Counted from the stretch's first letter, positions 33,845-45,229 are shown. The stretch is 64,000 bases of DNA from Cladosporium sp. IMV 00045 (GCA_001931905.2 MSJI02000538.1:65937-129936), one strand, 5' to 3'. Notes: a model not told the origin generated them from the sequence alone. Made by a program: numbers and translations.

Positions 33845-35219
33845 ATGGCCGACACCAGCTTTCAGCAGAGCTCTCTCAAGCAATTCCTCGCAGTAAGTTC
33901 ACCCTAGAAGGAAAAAAGAAAAAAATTGCGAACACAGCATGAATCGAAATCGCGTCACCAACGTGTGAACGTAGAACCATCAGAGAATGGAACTTCGCAA
34001 ACTCAACGATTCCCAAATCACGCACTCACCCACACACAAACATGAATCGAACAGAACAAACGTCTGACCTTCTCGAACGCAGTCGATCGCCACCATCAAA
34101 GGCGACCTGAGCAACATCACCGCCCCTCCGTTCGTCCTAGCGGACAAGTCAACCACCGAATTCCCGCGCTACTGGATCGAACATCCGGACCTCTTCGTCG
34201 CACCCGCCGGCGAGCAAGACCCCGCCAAAAGGTGCCTGGCGGTGCTGAAATGGTTCCTGGCCTCGTTACGCGGCCAGCAGTATGCCGGTCGGGATCCCAG
34301 CGACGGCGTCAAGAAGCCACTCAACGCGTTCCTTGGCGAGATCTTCGTCGGCGAGCTGGGCGGCGAGGGCAACGAGACGCGCATCGTCAGTGAGCAAGTT
34401 AGCCATCATCCGCCCGTCACGGCGTGCTATCTGTGGAACGCGAAGCATGGCGTGCGAGCCGAGGGCTTCACGAGGCAGGAGATCACCTTCTCCGGCTCGG
34501 TCAACATCCAGCAGATCGGGCATGCGATCCTGCACATCGACGCCTTCGACGAGGACTACCTGGTGCCGCTGCCTGACGTCAAAGTCAAGGGCATCCTGAC
34601 CGGCGGGCCCTATCCTGAGCTCAACGGCACCTACAGCATTGCGTCTTCGTCTGGGTGTGTAGCTGAGGTGGATTTCAGTGGGAAAGGCGCGCTAGGCCTG
34701 GGAGGGCAGAAGAATCATGTGCAAGCGGCCGTTTATGGCGCGGATGATCAGAAGAGAAAGAGGCCGTTGTACACCGTCGAAGGCAGTTGGTCGGAGAGCT
34801 TCACGTTCAAGGACGCCGATGGTCAGTCATTGGAGACGTATGATGTCGCCGCCGTCCCCGCGACGGAGTGCCGCACCGCGCCCCTCGAGGATCAGGACCC
34901 ATGGGAGTCCCGCAAGGCGTGGCGAGGTGTCATAGACGCCATTCACGGTGGGGACATGCAGCGCGTGGCCGACAGCAAGAGCTCACTGGAAAATGCCCAA
35001 CGGGCCTTGCGGAAGGAATCGGGAACGAGCGAAGAAGCCTGGAGACCGCTCTTCTTTCGCAAGGAGGGTCGCGATCCTATAGCGGCAAACCTACTCGAGG
35101 CCGTGGGGAAGAGGCTGGATGTTGACGCGACCTGTGGGATCTGGAGGTTCGATGTTGGGAAGGCTACGTCGCTTGATAGGCCCTGGAGGGATGGGCTCAC
35201 TCCACAAGGCTACATGTGA
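33845..35219 (+). CDS. KES1: oxysterol-binding-protein homologue, KES1/OSH4-like, two exons
   Basis: Exons are 33845-33892 and 34083-35219, giving 394 aa; the 190-nt intron (GTAAGT to CGCAG) is the longest in the window. This is a lipid-transfer domain alone, as in yeast Kes1/Osh4, which exchanges sterol for PI4P between the ER and the Golgi and restrains Golgi PI4P signalling. Visible hallmarks are the N-terminal lid SFQQSSLKQFLASIATIKGDLS, the segment KPLNAFLGEIFVGEL, the signature SEQVSHHPPVTA near 119, and the C-terminal block with PWESRKAWRGV plus the Arg/Lys-rich helix before WRPLFF. Length fits the short ORPs. The 16-codon first exon encodes the lid, which confirms the model. Its neighbour is a long ORP transcribed away from it. 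Confidence 0.95.
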
Positions 35220-38200
35220 GAGACTTTCATGACGCACGCTGCAAGGCTGCGACCTGCTACTGCTGTAGTTCAGACATCCATCGTGTGGAGTTTGATCGGA
35301 AAGGAACAACAGAGTACGCGGCCCTTCCGTCGTCCGCCCGGAGGGTGGCTCCATGTAGTGGCGTGTATGGTGCGGGACTGGAGCAACATTCGAAGGCTAG
35401 AGATATGTAGCGCCATTACTCGTAGCGCATGCTGTGCTGTCAACCGCCACAAAGATTGGGTCGCGAATCGATGATTCTCGTCATGTTGAGAGCGGCAGTC
35501 GTAGGCATCGCGCGAGAATGGATCGGCAGGGCGTCTCGTGCGAAAAACTTCCAGAACATCAAAGCGTTGAAACATGCAGAAAAGAAACCATCGAGGTGGA
35601 GGGGGATTGGCACCCGCGATAACTACAATGTGGAGGGTTCGTTAGTCCCGACCTGCAAACTTAGATAGTCGCTCGCCTCGAGGCATGGGCGATGTAGCGC
35701 GGTGATTCGATAGTCATGACTGCCGAATGGTGAAGAGCCTGGTGATACCATGGTACCCGCGAGCTCGTGTGCGTAGGTCTGGAGAAGACAGCTTCCTTCA
35801 CGGCTCGCAGGTCTGGTTCACTACGAAGACCATCTCCAAACTCAGCCCTGGGGTCGCATAGGAGCGGGCGGCGCAGTCTCGGTGGGATGATGTGTTTAAA
35901 GGGCATGGACGCGAAAGCAGTACCTGCAGCCGTGAAGTGGATGTTTCTCGGAAACGCGCCGCCGGGAACCCAATCCGTGGAGAGCGGGTTTGAAGGATGT
36001 CCTGTAGATCATGACTATCATAGGTTGAGCGCACAGAGAGTTGTCTCAGATTCGCACGAGCTTGGTTGCGCGTTATGATAGGGTATTTGAGTTTGCATGC
36101 GAAACGGACAGGCCCGGAGCGATGTCCTTGTACTGAAGATCTTTCATTTGGATGAGATAAGATTCATCAGCGCCAAGCGGATCAACCGTCAACGAACGTT
36201 AATGTTCCTGCGTCGTAGGCCGATCGGCTATTGATTGGAACGGCGGCCCTGGCAATTAGACATGTGATACATCTTGATATTACCAAGGGCTTTGGGCGAT
36301 TGTTTGTTAGTAATTCCCAGATATGGCTGTGCGTTGGGAAGCAATTTTCGTCACACGCAGCAGGTAGCTGGGAGCGAATCACACACCTACGTTAGGCCGT
36401 TCCAGCAAAATGGTAGCAGCTATACAGATGATTGCACACATGCGATCATGGCTCAGGCATGGGCTTCGACGATCCTCCTACCTCGTGGGTGCCACAGCGA
36501 CCAAAGTGGAATGGCTACTGCATACCGTGGCCTGCAAACTCTCTTCTAGGCGATGGCTTGGGCACCAAGGCACTGGAACTCTTTGGTGCGAGAGTGGTGT
36601 GAAGTTTGAGGCTTGTAGTGATCCTCCGCAACACTGGCGTGCTTAAGTGGTGAAGACGACAGACCAACGTACGGACCATGGTACGGCTGAGCTCGAAGCA
36701 CACACAAGCCTCGTCGGAGAGCGGCCTTTGCAGGGTGATGATCATCATCAGGCTTGGAGAGTGGTGAGCGCGACGACTTTCGTTGGTCGAGCAGAGTCAG
36801 TGGAGACCCGCATTGAGTGCCCCGGGGCAGAATTGTGCCCCCTGAGTGGGATGCTGTAGAAAGGGACGAGAAGGAGTAGCGTGCGCGAAGTGGATGCCCG
36901 GACGAGTCGTCGGGAAGCCTACCCTCCCCACGGCGGCGGCAGTGGCTCAGCGAGAGTCAAGTGTGGTAGTCTAGAATCGTCGTGGCGAGGTAGATGGTGA
37001 ATGATGGCGTGTCGACAAGAGGGTTGCGCCTCGCATGACATATCACCGTCGTCGGCCTGCTACACTCGCGTGGAGTTCCCACAGTCATGAGTGGAAGGAT
37101 GTGGCATCGGTCGAAGCATGCACCACGCGTTTACAAGCAGCAGCCACGAGCGCTGGCGGCTGATTTTGCCTGACTGGAACTGTTGGAACTGCTGTTCAGC
37201 TGGTAGACAGGCCCGCCGGCCTTTCAATTCCCCATCTGCCCACCCATGTTGTTGTTATGCACTATGGCCAATAGGTGGCGCCTCCAGCCGGTGAAGTTTG
37301 ATTATTTGACAGCGGGAGCGGCCGCAGCCACACACGCCACTCAGAACCCAACTCCTATCGTGCGTCGGACCTCGCTCAACTGTGACCCGGATCAAGGATA
37401 AACCCTCCGCACGTGATGCTCAACCCGGCCCCATGCAAGTGCGGCCATCATCATCGCTATCTTTACCAGACTGCCAAGTCAACGGCGCAGGACTAGTCGC
37501 GATGGGAGAGCGCAACGTGCCCCGTTCGCCAACGCTGCGTGCGTATGCGCCACTGGTCCACCACTATAGTCCTAATTGCCAGACATACCTCCTCCACACC
37601 CATCGGCATCGACGCGCGACACACGACCATGGATATCGAAGCAGTCGCTCGAGCAGGCCGGCCAAAGCCAGAGCCACGTCCGCCACGAGAGTTGTTGCGA
37701 GAAGCTCCCCTAGCCGGAAAGCATGAAAATCTCGTTGACGGCTGTACCTGCAGGAGGCGTTCCTCGTGCCGTCGGTCCCGGCAAATAGGTCTTGGTAACA
37801 ACTGTTGTCGGCCAATGGCCGCCCGTTGCCGTCGCTCAATCTGCACAATGCCTGCTAAATCACATTAGCGCCAAACGAGACCTCGAAATTTCACGTCGGC
37901 GCACGCCCCATAGGGCGATACTACTGTGGACCTCACTTGGCCATCTCTGGCAGCCGCAGGCTTCCCCTAACCTCCTTTCAGCGTGTGAAGCTCACCTTTG
38001 TCTACGTAGCGATGGAGGCCTGTCGCCTTCGCCGAAGAAAACCAGGATCCGTTTCGTGGACGTACCAGTTCGGAGTCGCTGCCGCCCCAAATGCTGTTCT
38101 TTGCGGGCTGCCACCGCCAAACGGCGGGCCCTCACAGATTCATGGTCTCTGCCTGCTGGACGCGAGACAAGGCGCTAGCCCGTATCATTGTCTTATTGCA

Positions 38201-38846
38201 CCAATCCTCTGCGCATGGCCCCATGTCCGCCGTATCGCTTAAGGTGTTTGCCACCCACGCCCAGCCCTATGCCTCTTCGCTACGGTCACGAATACACGAG
38301 TCGAAAAAGTAGAATCCAGGTCGCCGTAAATCACCAGATTGATTGCCAATAATCGGGCGAGGAGTTTCAGGCGGGCTGGAGTTACCTGGTCCTCCCACGC
38401 CGGCGCTGCTGCTAAGCACTCTGTGGGAGATGGAGATGCCCAAGCACAGACACGTTGCGATGATTGTGGGTCTGTTAGCCGCACCGTTGTTCGGGTGTAT
38501 TTAGGTCTGCGCGGCGCTACAGACCGGCTTGTGATGTTGATGCAGCATCCTTCATTTTCGTGTTGAGCGGCCGCGTGTTTTTGGATTGACGATCTTTCCA
38601 ACTACTACTGTTCATACTTTCCTCTCGATCCCATCTCCACTCTACATCACTCGAGAGATCTCTACACTCGCTTTGTTATAGACGCTCGTTCCTGCCTCTT
38701 GCTTAATTCTGATTTTGGCCAGAACTCCCACTTCTTATCTGGAACCGGTTTGCAACACGACACCTTCCAGGAGCTGCAACCCTTGGCAGCGTTCTTCGAC
38801 CATCGTGTCGCCCTCACAGTAAACACACGCTCTATCCGGCTTCGCC
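35220..38846. other. 3.6 kb gene-free stretch upstream of the NRPS-like synthetase
   Basis: This is the longest non-coding interval in the window. Both strands carry only short, compositionally random frames, with no repeats, transposase remnants, tRNA or 5S-like sequence that I can recognise. The last 280 bp (from about 38560) are pyrimidine-rich and look like a promoter and 5' leader for the gene at 38847. GC content remains similar to that of genes, so an AT-rich RIP desert is not indicated. Confidence 0.5.
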
Positions 38847-41800
38847 ATGGCGAACGCCATCGACAGCAACGAGGCTTTCGCCCTGGCCTCGAGCCTGCCT
38901 CACACTAATGACCTGACGAAATACATCACATTCACCAAGGATGCCGTCGCTTCCAGACCTCGAGACTACACACAGCTCCTCGCCTCGATCCCTAGGTCAC
39001 ATGCACCCTCATACGGCCCCATCGCCGCCTTGTCGGCCCTCCTCTCCAGCCTGCCTGGACCATGGCCGGTCCTCCGTCTCCAGCAGACTTACACGGAGCT
39101 TTGGAAGCAACTGCCCAACGAGGCAAAGGCGGGCAAAGCACCAGAGTCGTCCAAGAGGCTGCTCGACCTCGTCCTCCGCCAATGCAAGGACTCATACTCC
39201 GCATTTACCGATCTTTTCCACCCCGAAGTTACCTCCACTGCCATGATCAACCCCGAAGATGGCAATCACCTTACACACCATGAGCTCGCCAACTGCGTCT
39301 CCGACTTTAGATTGCCCGTCAGCGCCATTCCCGGTCAGAGCAAGCCTGTTGTTGCCATCTCATTGCCAAACGGACCAACGCTGGCGCTGACCGTCCTGGC
39401 TACGGCTTCTTACTACACTGCCGCCCCTGTCGCTCACGGCAGTGGTGTTGGCGCGGAACAATTCAAATCAGACGTTCTCCAGTCCCAGACGAACCTGGTC
39501 CTGGCTGCTCCGGCGGATGTCGAGAGACTCGGTCTCAGAGACCAATGGCTTGCGGATGCCAGCATCGAGGTCTTGCTTGTTGAGCTGAACACCGAGATGA
39601 AGCTGCAGCTTCGCGATACTAATGGCAATCTTCGCCACGACTCACACTTCTGGCCGCAGCCCGCGCCTAATACCGCTGATGACATCGGCATCATGCTTTT
39701 CACCTCCGGTACGAGTGGAACCAAGAAGCTCGTACCCCTTTTCACACACTCCTTGGTTTGCGGCGCGGCCATGGTTATCGACTCCTGGGGATTGTCCCCT
39801 AGCATGCGTTGCTTGAACCAGATGCCTCTGAACCACGTTGGTGGTCTTGTCCGCAACTTGTTCGCCCCTGTCATGTCAGGTGGCTCAGTGATTTGCTGCG
39901 CTGCCTACGATGCCAACTTGTTCTGGGACTGTGTTGAGGACCACGCACCTACTTGGTACTACGCTTCTCCCAGTATGCACCAGGGTATTCTCGAGGCCGG
40001 TGCCGATCGTCCCGAGACCGTGGCAAAGAGCACCATCAGACTGATTTGCAACGCTGCTGGCGGCTTGCTTCCCAGTCTTGCACACCAGCTCAAGGACACC
40101 TTCTCTGTCAGCGCGTCTACCACTGTGCTGCCTTCATACGGTATGACCGAGTGCATGCCTATCTCAACCCCCCCTCTCAACTATAAGCTGGACAGAACTG
40201 GTACCTCCGGTGTCTCTGTTGGCCCCGAAATCGCTATTCTGGACGGTAACGACTGCTACATCGAGGACGAGACCGTTGGCCGCATCGCCGTTCGCGGCTC
40301 TCCTGTTTTCAACGGTTACCTGAAGAACAACAAACTCGACACGTCCTGCTTCAACGACGAGGGTTGGTTTGACACTGGTGACATGGGTTACCTTGATGCC
40401 GATGGCTACCTTTACATCACTGGTCGCAGCAAGGAGGTCATCAACCGTGGTGGTGAGCTCATCAGTCCTTTCGAAGTTGAAGAGGCTGTTGTTGCTGCTG
40501 GTGCCAACCCCGACTCTCCTGTGTACGGCCGTATCACCAAGGCTCTCGCTTTCTCTGTTACCCACGATGTTCTCCAGGAAGTCGTTGGTATTGCCGTGGT
40601 CACCCCCGAGGGTGCACCCCGCGCTGATCTTCGTGGCCTGACTGAAGCAGTCAAAGGCACTCTCTCCTCCGTGAAGGTCCCTGTCTTCATTGTTTTCATG
40701 GACGACGGTGTACCAACCAACAACAACAAGGTTCTCCGTATCAAGCTGGCCGATCGTCTCGATCTTCCCACCATCTCGGACAGCACTCCTCCTGCCGACC
40801 GCTACTACGAGGCCGACTGTCCTCCCAACAACACTCCTCTCAAGGAGCCCATTGCCAGCCGCCCGCTTGCAGTCTCACACGAAGAGCTCGAAGAGACCGC
40901 GAGACAGGTCCTGCCTGCTGACGTTGATGTTCACGTTCGCGAAGATGAGTCTGGATTCTACCCTCAACTTGTTCTCGCACCGACTCCCGACACTGCCTAC
41001 CCCGGCACCGTCGGCGACATCTCGTCCGAGATGCTCATCCTTAAGCTTTCGGAGAGCTTGCCTGGCTACCTGACCCCGAAGAAGATTCACCAGCTTCAGG
41101 AGCCCCTGCCTCGCAGCCGCGCTGGCAGTGTTGACACCATCGCCATCGAGAAGCTTGTGAACGTGAAGCCGGCGAAGGGTGCAGCCAATGCTGGCCTTTC
41201 ACCCACTGAGGAGAAGATTGCCGACTCTTTCTCTTCCATTCTCTCCATTCCCATCGGTGACCTCGATGGCGAGTCTGATTTCTTTGACCTTGGTGGTGAC
41301 AGTATGAAGGCTGGTCGCCTGCTCTCCGCTCTTCGCAAGGAGTTCAAGGTTCGTCTCGCGATTGATGCTCTCTTCACGAACAAGACCGTTGGAGCGTTGG
41401 CACAAATCATCGACGGCAAGATCGGCGACGAGAAGAAGACTGCTGCTTCTGGCGCCGTTCAGGTCGAGCCCGAACCTCTTCCTGGCCTCGATGAGACTTA
41501 CAGCTCCACCAACCCCTTCCTCATGATGCTCCAGCTCGTGCCCATCGGTCTTCTCTACCCGATGAAGCGTGCTCTGACCTGGACTGTCTTCATGTACTGC
41601 ATGTCCTACACTCAGAACCTCAGCATCAACAACTACGTTCCCGGTCGTCTCCTGGAGCTCGTTGTTTCTATCGCTATCGGCAAGGCTGTCACCAAGATCG
41701 TTGCTCCCCTGATCTCCATCGCGGTCAAGTGGATCGTTGTTGGCGTGCACAAGGAGGGTCTCTATCCCATGTGGGGTCGCTACCATACCAGATGGTGGTT

Positions 41801-44105
41801 TGCCCAGAAGACCATCGAGACCGCTGGTATTGGTGTCTTCGGCATGTTCAACTGGACCAGAGTTCTCTACTACCGCATGCTTGGTGCCAAGATTGGCCGC
41901 AACGTGCAGATTGTTCTCGGCGCGAAGCTCGGCGAGTACGACTTGATCAACATTGGCGACAACGTTGTGCTCGAGCGCTGCAAGGTCCGTCCTTTCGCCG
42001 CTGAGCGCAACACCTCCATGTACCTTGGCCGCATTGATATTGGCAGAAACTGCTCGGTTGGCGTGGCTTCCAGCGTTGCTGCTGGTGCCATCCTTCCCGA
42101 GAACACCTGCATTGGACCCAACTCCTCCAGCTGGGAGATGGCTGGTGCCGACGAGTCGAACCGTGAGCTCAACCAGAGCACCATCCCTAGAGGTCACTGG
42201 CTTCTCAACTGGACCATCGGTCTCCCCATCGCTGGTCTCGTCGTCCTCGCTGGCTGCGCTCCCTGGCTCGCCGCCCTTGTCGGTATGGTCTACGGCAAGC
42301 CCGGTGGCACCCACCCTGACAACCTCCGTACCGTCCTCATTTGGTTTTCCGAGCCTGAGCGTGTCGGCTACCACTACCTCGCTTTGGCTGCGCACTCTGG
42401 TGTTGGCCCCTACTTCTTCTTCTTCGCATTCCTGTTCTTCAAGGCTTTCTTCGATGCCTGCATGGGTCCCGTGAAGCCGGCCTCGTGGCAAGGCCAGTCG
42501 ACCTTCGCGAAGTTCAGACGCGACCTGATGAACACCCTGATGCCCGCTTCCCAATTCCACAAGCTCAGCGAGCTGTTTGGTACGCACTACGAAGCCACCT
42601 CTATCTTCGCGAGAATGCTTGGAGCCAAGATTGGCAAGCGCGTGTACTGGCCTGGCACTGGTCCCACCATCCAGGACTGGGACCTCATTGAGATCGGAAA
42701 CGATGTTGTCTTCGGCTCTCGCTCTCACCTTGTCACCACCGACGGCCACGGCAGCGACAGAGTCAAGATCAACAGCGGAGCTATGGTTGCTGACCGTGTT
42801 GTTCTCCTTCCCGGTGTCGAGATGGGCGAGAAGACTGTCATGGGTAGCGGTGCTTTGACTCGCCGCAACGGATACTACGCTGATGGCACTACCTGGGTCG
42901 GTTCTAAGAACGGCGAGGCAGTCTGCCTGTCTTCTCCCGACGCTGCTTCTACCTCGACTTCCCCCTCCATCGGCCGCAGGACTGAGCAGTACTACGACCT
43001 CAGGAAAGCCAACCCTCCCATTCCCACCACCAGCCTCAACTCCTCCAGCACTACTCTCGTCAAGCAAACTCCTGCCGACTCCGAGCAGTCCAGCCTTTAC
43101 GCCGTCGAGGAGGGCCACGAGCTCAAGTTCTTCTCCAACGCCGAGCTCAAGGATGCCGAGCGCGCCAACGCCTACCGCATGTCTGCCATGGTCCGCAACA
43201 TTCCCGATGATGACCCTACTGCCCCCAGCGCCCCCGTCGCCGACGAGCAGTCTTCTTCTCCTTTCGGTCGCGCCTTCTACCAGGGACAAGCTTCTTACCG
43301 CGTCTGGGGACAGTTCTTCATCTTCTGCTACTCTACCCTCATCACCATCTCTGTTGCCATCTACTGGAACATTGGCTCCATCAGTGCTGTTCAGGTCATC
43401 GGTAACCTTGTTCGCCGCGACGACTACTCTACTTACATCATGGCTATCGCTCCCGAGCGTCCCATTATCCTCTACTGCATGTTCTGTGCTCTCATCATCG
43501 CCATCATGGCAGCTCAGACTGTTATCGCCCTCCTTGCCATCATCGCCTTCAAGTGGATCCTCATGGGCCGCCGTACTCAGGGTAACTACGACTGGGACAA
43601 GTCTCCTTACTGCCAGCGCTGGCAATTGTTCCTGAAGTTCGAGGCTTTCCGTCGCACTTGCTACGGTGGCCATGGTATCCTTGGTCTCCTCACTGGCAGT
43701 GCTTGGGTCCCCATGTACTTCCGCTGCCTCGGTGCTGAGATCGGCAAGGACTGCTCGATCTTCTCCTCTGGAACTCCTTCGCTCTACTTCACCGAGCCCG
43801 ACCTTCTCCACATCGGCAACCGCGTCTGTGTCGACGACGCCTCTCTCGTCGGCCACATCAACACTCGCGGCAAGTTCGACCTCAACCCGCTCTACGTCGG
43901 CGACCGCTCTGTGCTCCGCTCCGGCTCGCGTCTCCTTTCCGGCGCCCGCATGGAGTCCGACACCGCCCTGCTCGAGCATACCCTCGTCATGGCCGGTGAC
44001 ATCGTCGACCAGGGCTCCACCTCGCAGGGCTGGCCCGCCGAGGAGTTCAAGGGCAACCGCATGCCCACCCTCAAGACCCAGAAGCAGTGGGTCATCGCCC
44101 AGTAA
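38847..44105 (+). CDS. NRPS-like adenylation-thiolation synthetase with membrane segments and three left-handed beta-helix domains
   Basis: A single 1752-codon exon. After a helical N terminus, an adenylate-forming domain carries FTSGTSGTKK (285-294), SYGMTECMP near 431, GWFDTGDMGYLD near 506, GRSKEVINRGGELISPFEVEEA near 526 and NNNKVLRIKL with the probable catalytic Lys. A thiolation domain follows with FFDLGGDSMKAGRLL (phosphopantetheine Ser819). The rest alternates hydrophobic segments (about 890-970, 1110-1190, 1490-1575) with three hexapeptide-repeat, acyltransferase-like blocks. Each starts with a RMLGAKIG or RCLGAEIG motif. There is no condensation, reductase or thioesterase domain. 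The A-T-membrane layout with three tandem domains matches epsilon-poly-lysine synthetases (Pls). The segment MPLNHVGGL, where an NRPS has its substrate-Asp motif, instead resembles acyl/oxalyl-CoA ligases. Likely product: a membrane-exported acyl or polymer conjugate; this is inference. Codon use is strongly biased to C-ending codons. Confidence 0.88.
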   Translation: MANAIDSNEAFALASSLPHTNDLTKYITFTKDAVASRPRDYTQLLASIPRSHAPSYGPIAALSALLSSLPGPWPVLRLQQTYTELWKQLPNEAKAGKAPESSKRLLDLVLRQCKDSYSAFTDLFHPEVTSTAMINPEDGNHLTHHELANCVSDFRLPVSAIPGQSKPVVAISLPNGPTLALTVLATASYYTAAPVAHGSGVGAEQFKSDVLQSQTNLVLAAPADVERLGLRDQWLADASIEVLLVELNTEMKLQLRDTNGNLRHDSHFWPQPAPNTADDIGIMLFTSGTSGTKKLVPLFTHSLVCGAAMVIDSWGLSPSMRCLNQMPLNHVGGLVRNLFAPVMSGGSVICCAAYDANLFWDCVEDHAPTWYYASPSMHQGILEAGADRPETVAKSTIRLICNAAGGLLPSLAHQLKDTFSVSASTTVLPSYGMTECMPISTPPLNYKLDRTGTSGVSVGPEIAILDGNDCYIEDETVGRIAVRGSPVFNGYLKNNKLDTSCFNDEGWFDTGDMGYLDADGYLYITGRSKEVINRGGELISPFEVEEAVVAAGANPDSPVYGRITKALAFSVTHDVLQEVVGIAVVTPEGAPRADLRGLTEAVKGTLSSVKVPVFIVFMDDGVPTNNNKVLRIKLADRLDLPTISDSTPPADRYYEADCPPNNTPLKEPIASRPLAVSHEELEETARQVLPADVDVHVREDESGFYPQLVLAPTPDTAYPGTVGDISSEMLILKLSESLPGYLTPKKIHQLQEPLPRSRAGSVDTIAIEKLVNVKPAKGAANAGLSPTEEKIADSFSSILSIPIGDLDGESDFFDLGGDSMKAGRLLSALRKEFKVRLAIDALFTNKTVGALAQIIDGKIGDEKKTAASGAVQVEPEPLPGLDETYSSTNPFLMMLQLVPIGLLYPMKRALTWTVFMYCMSYTQNLSINNYVPGRLLELVVSIAIGKAVTKIVAPLISIAVKWIVVGVHKEGLYPMWGRYHTRWWFAQKTIETAGIGVFGMFNWTRVLYYRMLGAKIGRNVQIVLGAKLGEYDLINIGDNVVLERCKVRPFAAERNTSMYLGRIDIGRNCSVGVASSVAAGAILPENTCIGPNSSSWEMAGADESNRELNQSTIPRGHWLLNWTIGLPIAGLVVLAGCAPWLAALVGMVYGKPGGTHPDNLRTVLIWFSEPERVGYHYLALAAHSGVGPYFFFFAFLFFKAFFDACMGPVKPASWQGQSTFAKFRRDLMNTLMPASQFHKLSELFGTHYEATSIFARMLGAKIGKRVYWPGTGPTIQDWDLIEIGNDVVFGSRSHLVTTDGHGSDRVKINSGAMVADRVVLLPGVEMGEKTVMGSGALTRRNGYYADGTTWVGSKNGEAVCLSSPDAASTSTSPSIGRRTEQYYDLRKANPPIPTTSLNSSSTTLVKQTPADSEQSSLYAVEEGHELKFFSNAELKDAERANAYRMSAMVRNIPDDDPTAPSAPVADEQSSSPFGRAFYQGQASYRVWGQFFIFCYSTLITISVAIYWNIGSISAVQVIGNLVRRDDYSTYIMAIAPERPIILYCMFCALIIAIMAAQTVIALLAIIAFKWILMGRRTQGNYDWDKSPYCQRWQLFLKFEAFRRTCYGGHGILGLLTGSAWVPMYFRCLGAEIGKDCSIFSSGTPSLYFTEPDLLHIGNRVCVDDASLVGHINTRGKFDLNPLYVGDRSVLRSGSRLLSGARMESDTALLEHTLVMAGDIVDQGSTSQGWPAEEFKGNRMPTLKTQKQWVIAQ

Positions 44106-45229
44106 AGAAACAAGACGAATAAAACGACAAAAACAAAAAAGCATACTAGCGACTTGTAATCCGCTTGCTTTCCTCTGCATCGATCGTTCAGGCACATCAT
44201 CTTCAGCAAAAAACAAATTATTCCTTTCCGGAGCACTAGGCACCTTCTAGCCTTGTGTCCGCTCGTTGCGGCGCTCTTTCACCAAAGGGTCTCTCGTATC
44301 TTTTCCTTCTTCATTTCTTATTTTCTATTCCCAATTTCTCTCTATTTTCTTTACATTTCCAGGTCATTTTTTCATCGGGATACCCGCCGTGCGCTCTACA
44401 AGCGCCCGCCGCTATAGCATTCGTTCCTCCACGTTCGCTGTTTTCTTACAAAAAGACATAGATAATCGGAGGATACTGGGGGAAACAACAAGGAGTTCGT
44501 CTTTTTGCATGACATGAATATTTTTAACCCAAAAGACCTTGTCTACCAAGGGATGTCTGTTCTCTTTTCTTTCTTTCTTTTTCTTATTGGCTTCAAAAAG
44601 CTACTTGACTGCAATTCTGCATCTATCTCTTTTTACTCTACTTTTCTTTGATCTCCTCGTGTCTACTTACCAAATTGCCCTTCTATTTTTCCTTTCCCGT
44701 CATGATACTATAATTACATACGCAATTTTGTATATAACAATAACATATATATATAGAACTACAACAACACCCGCGTTCACAGAAAACTCTAATAAATTTA
44801 GAAACACCCAATCCCCTAGCAAAGAAGTTAAGAAATGGCGAAGCCTTTTCGTAGGCATAGTCTCTCAAGTGGAGCTTTTGGAGGCGAGAGCTCGCCGCGG
44901 AGCGAAACTCTGAATGAAGCCGCGGGTGCGGAAGATACCATGGCACTACCAAGGTATCTTTTCGCTACACGAGCCCGTTTTAGACCCCTTATCACTCCCG
45001 CTCTCAGAGGTGCCGGAGCGTGTGGCGTTTTCTCGCCTATGTCCGTTCTTTGGTCTAGAGACAGTGGCCGCGGCGATGGTGTACGTGCGAAAGGACGCGG
45101 TATGCTGTGGCGAGTGCAATACGGGAGAGGTGGGGATGTACATGGATATCTGGGTAGATGCTATCAAACAGGCCTCGCTCGGACGAAAAAAGCAACAACA
45201 AGGAACACATCCACATCGATCTCCCTCGT
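44106..45229. other. convergent 3' flanks of the synthetase and TED1-like genes
   Basis: This 1.1 kb gap between converging stops contains T-rich tracts around 44280-44350 and 44540-44700 and an AT-rich stretch with TATATATA near 44745. These fit transcription-end signals. No gene is supported. Confidence 0.5.

Noticed and set aside
38847..44105. A secondary metabolite gene cluster around the synthetase
   Set aside because: The neighbours are a short ORP, a GPI-anchor phosphodiesterase and housekeeping genes; there is no transporter, tailoring enzyme or cluster regulator nearby.
41199..44243. A 1014-codon open frame on the minus strand opposite the NRPS-like synthetase
   Set aside because: It lies wholly antisense to a gene with clear motifs and strong codon bias, which empties the opposite strand of stops. 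The translation is Val/Asp/Glu-rich without domain character.
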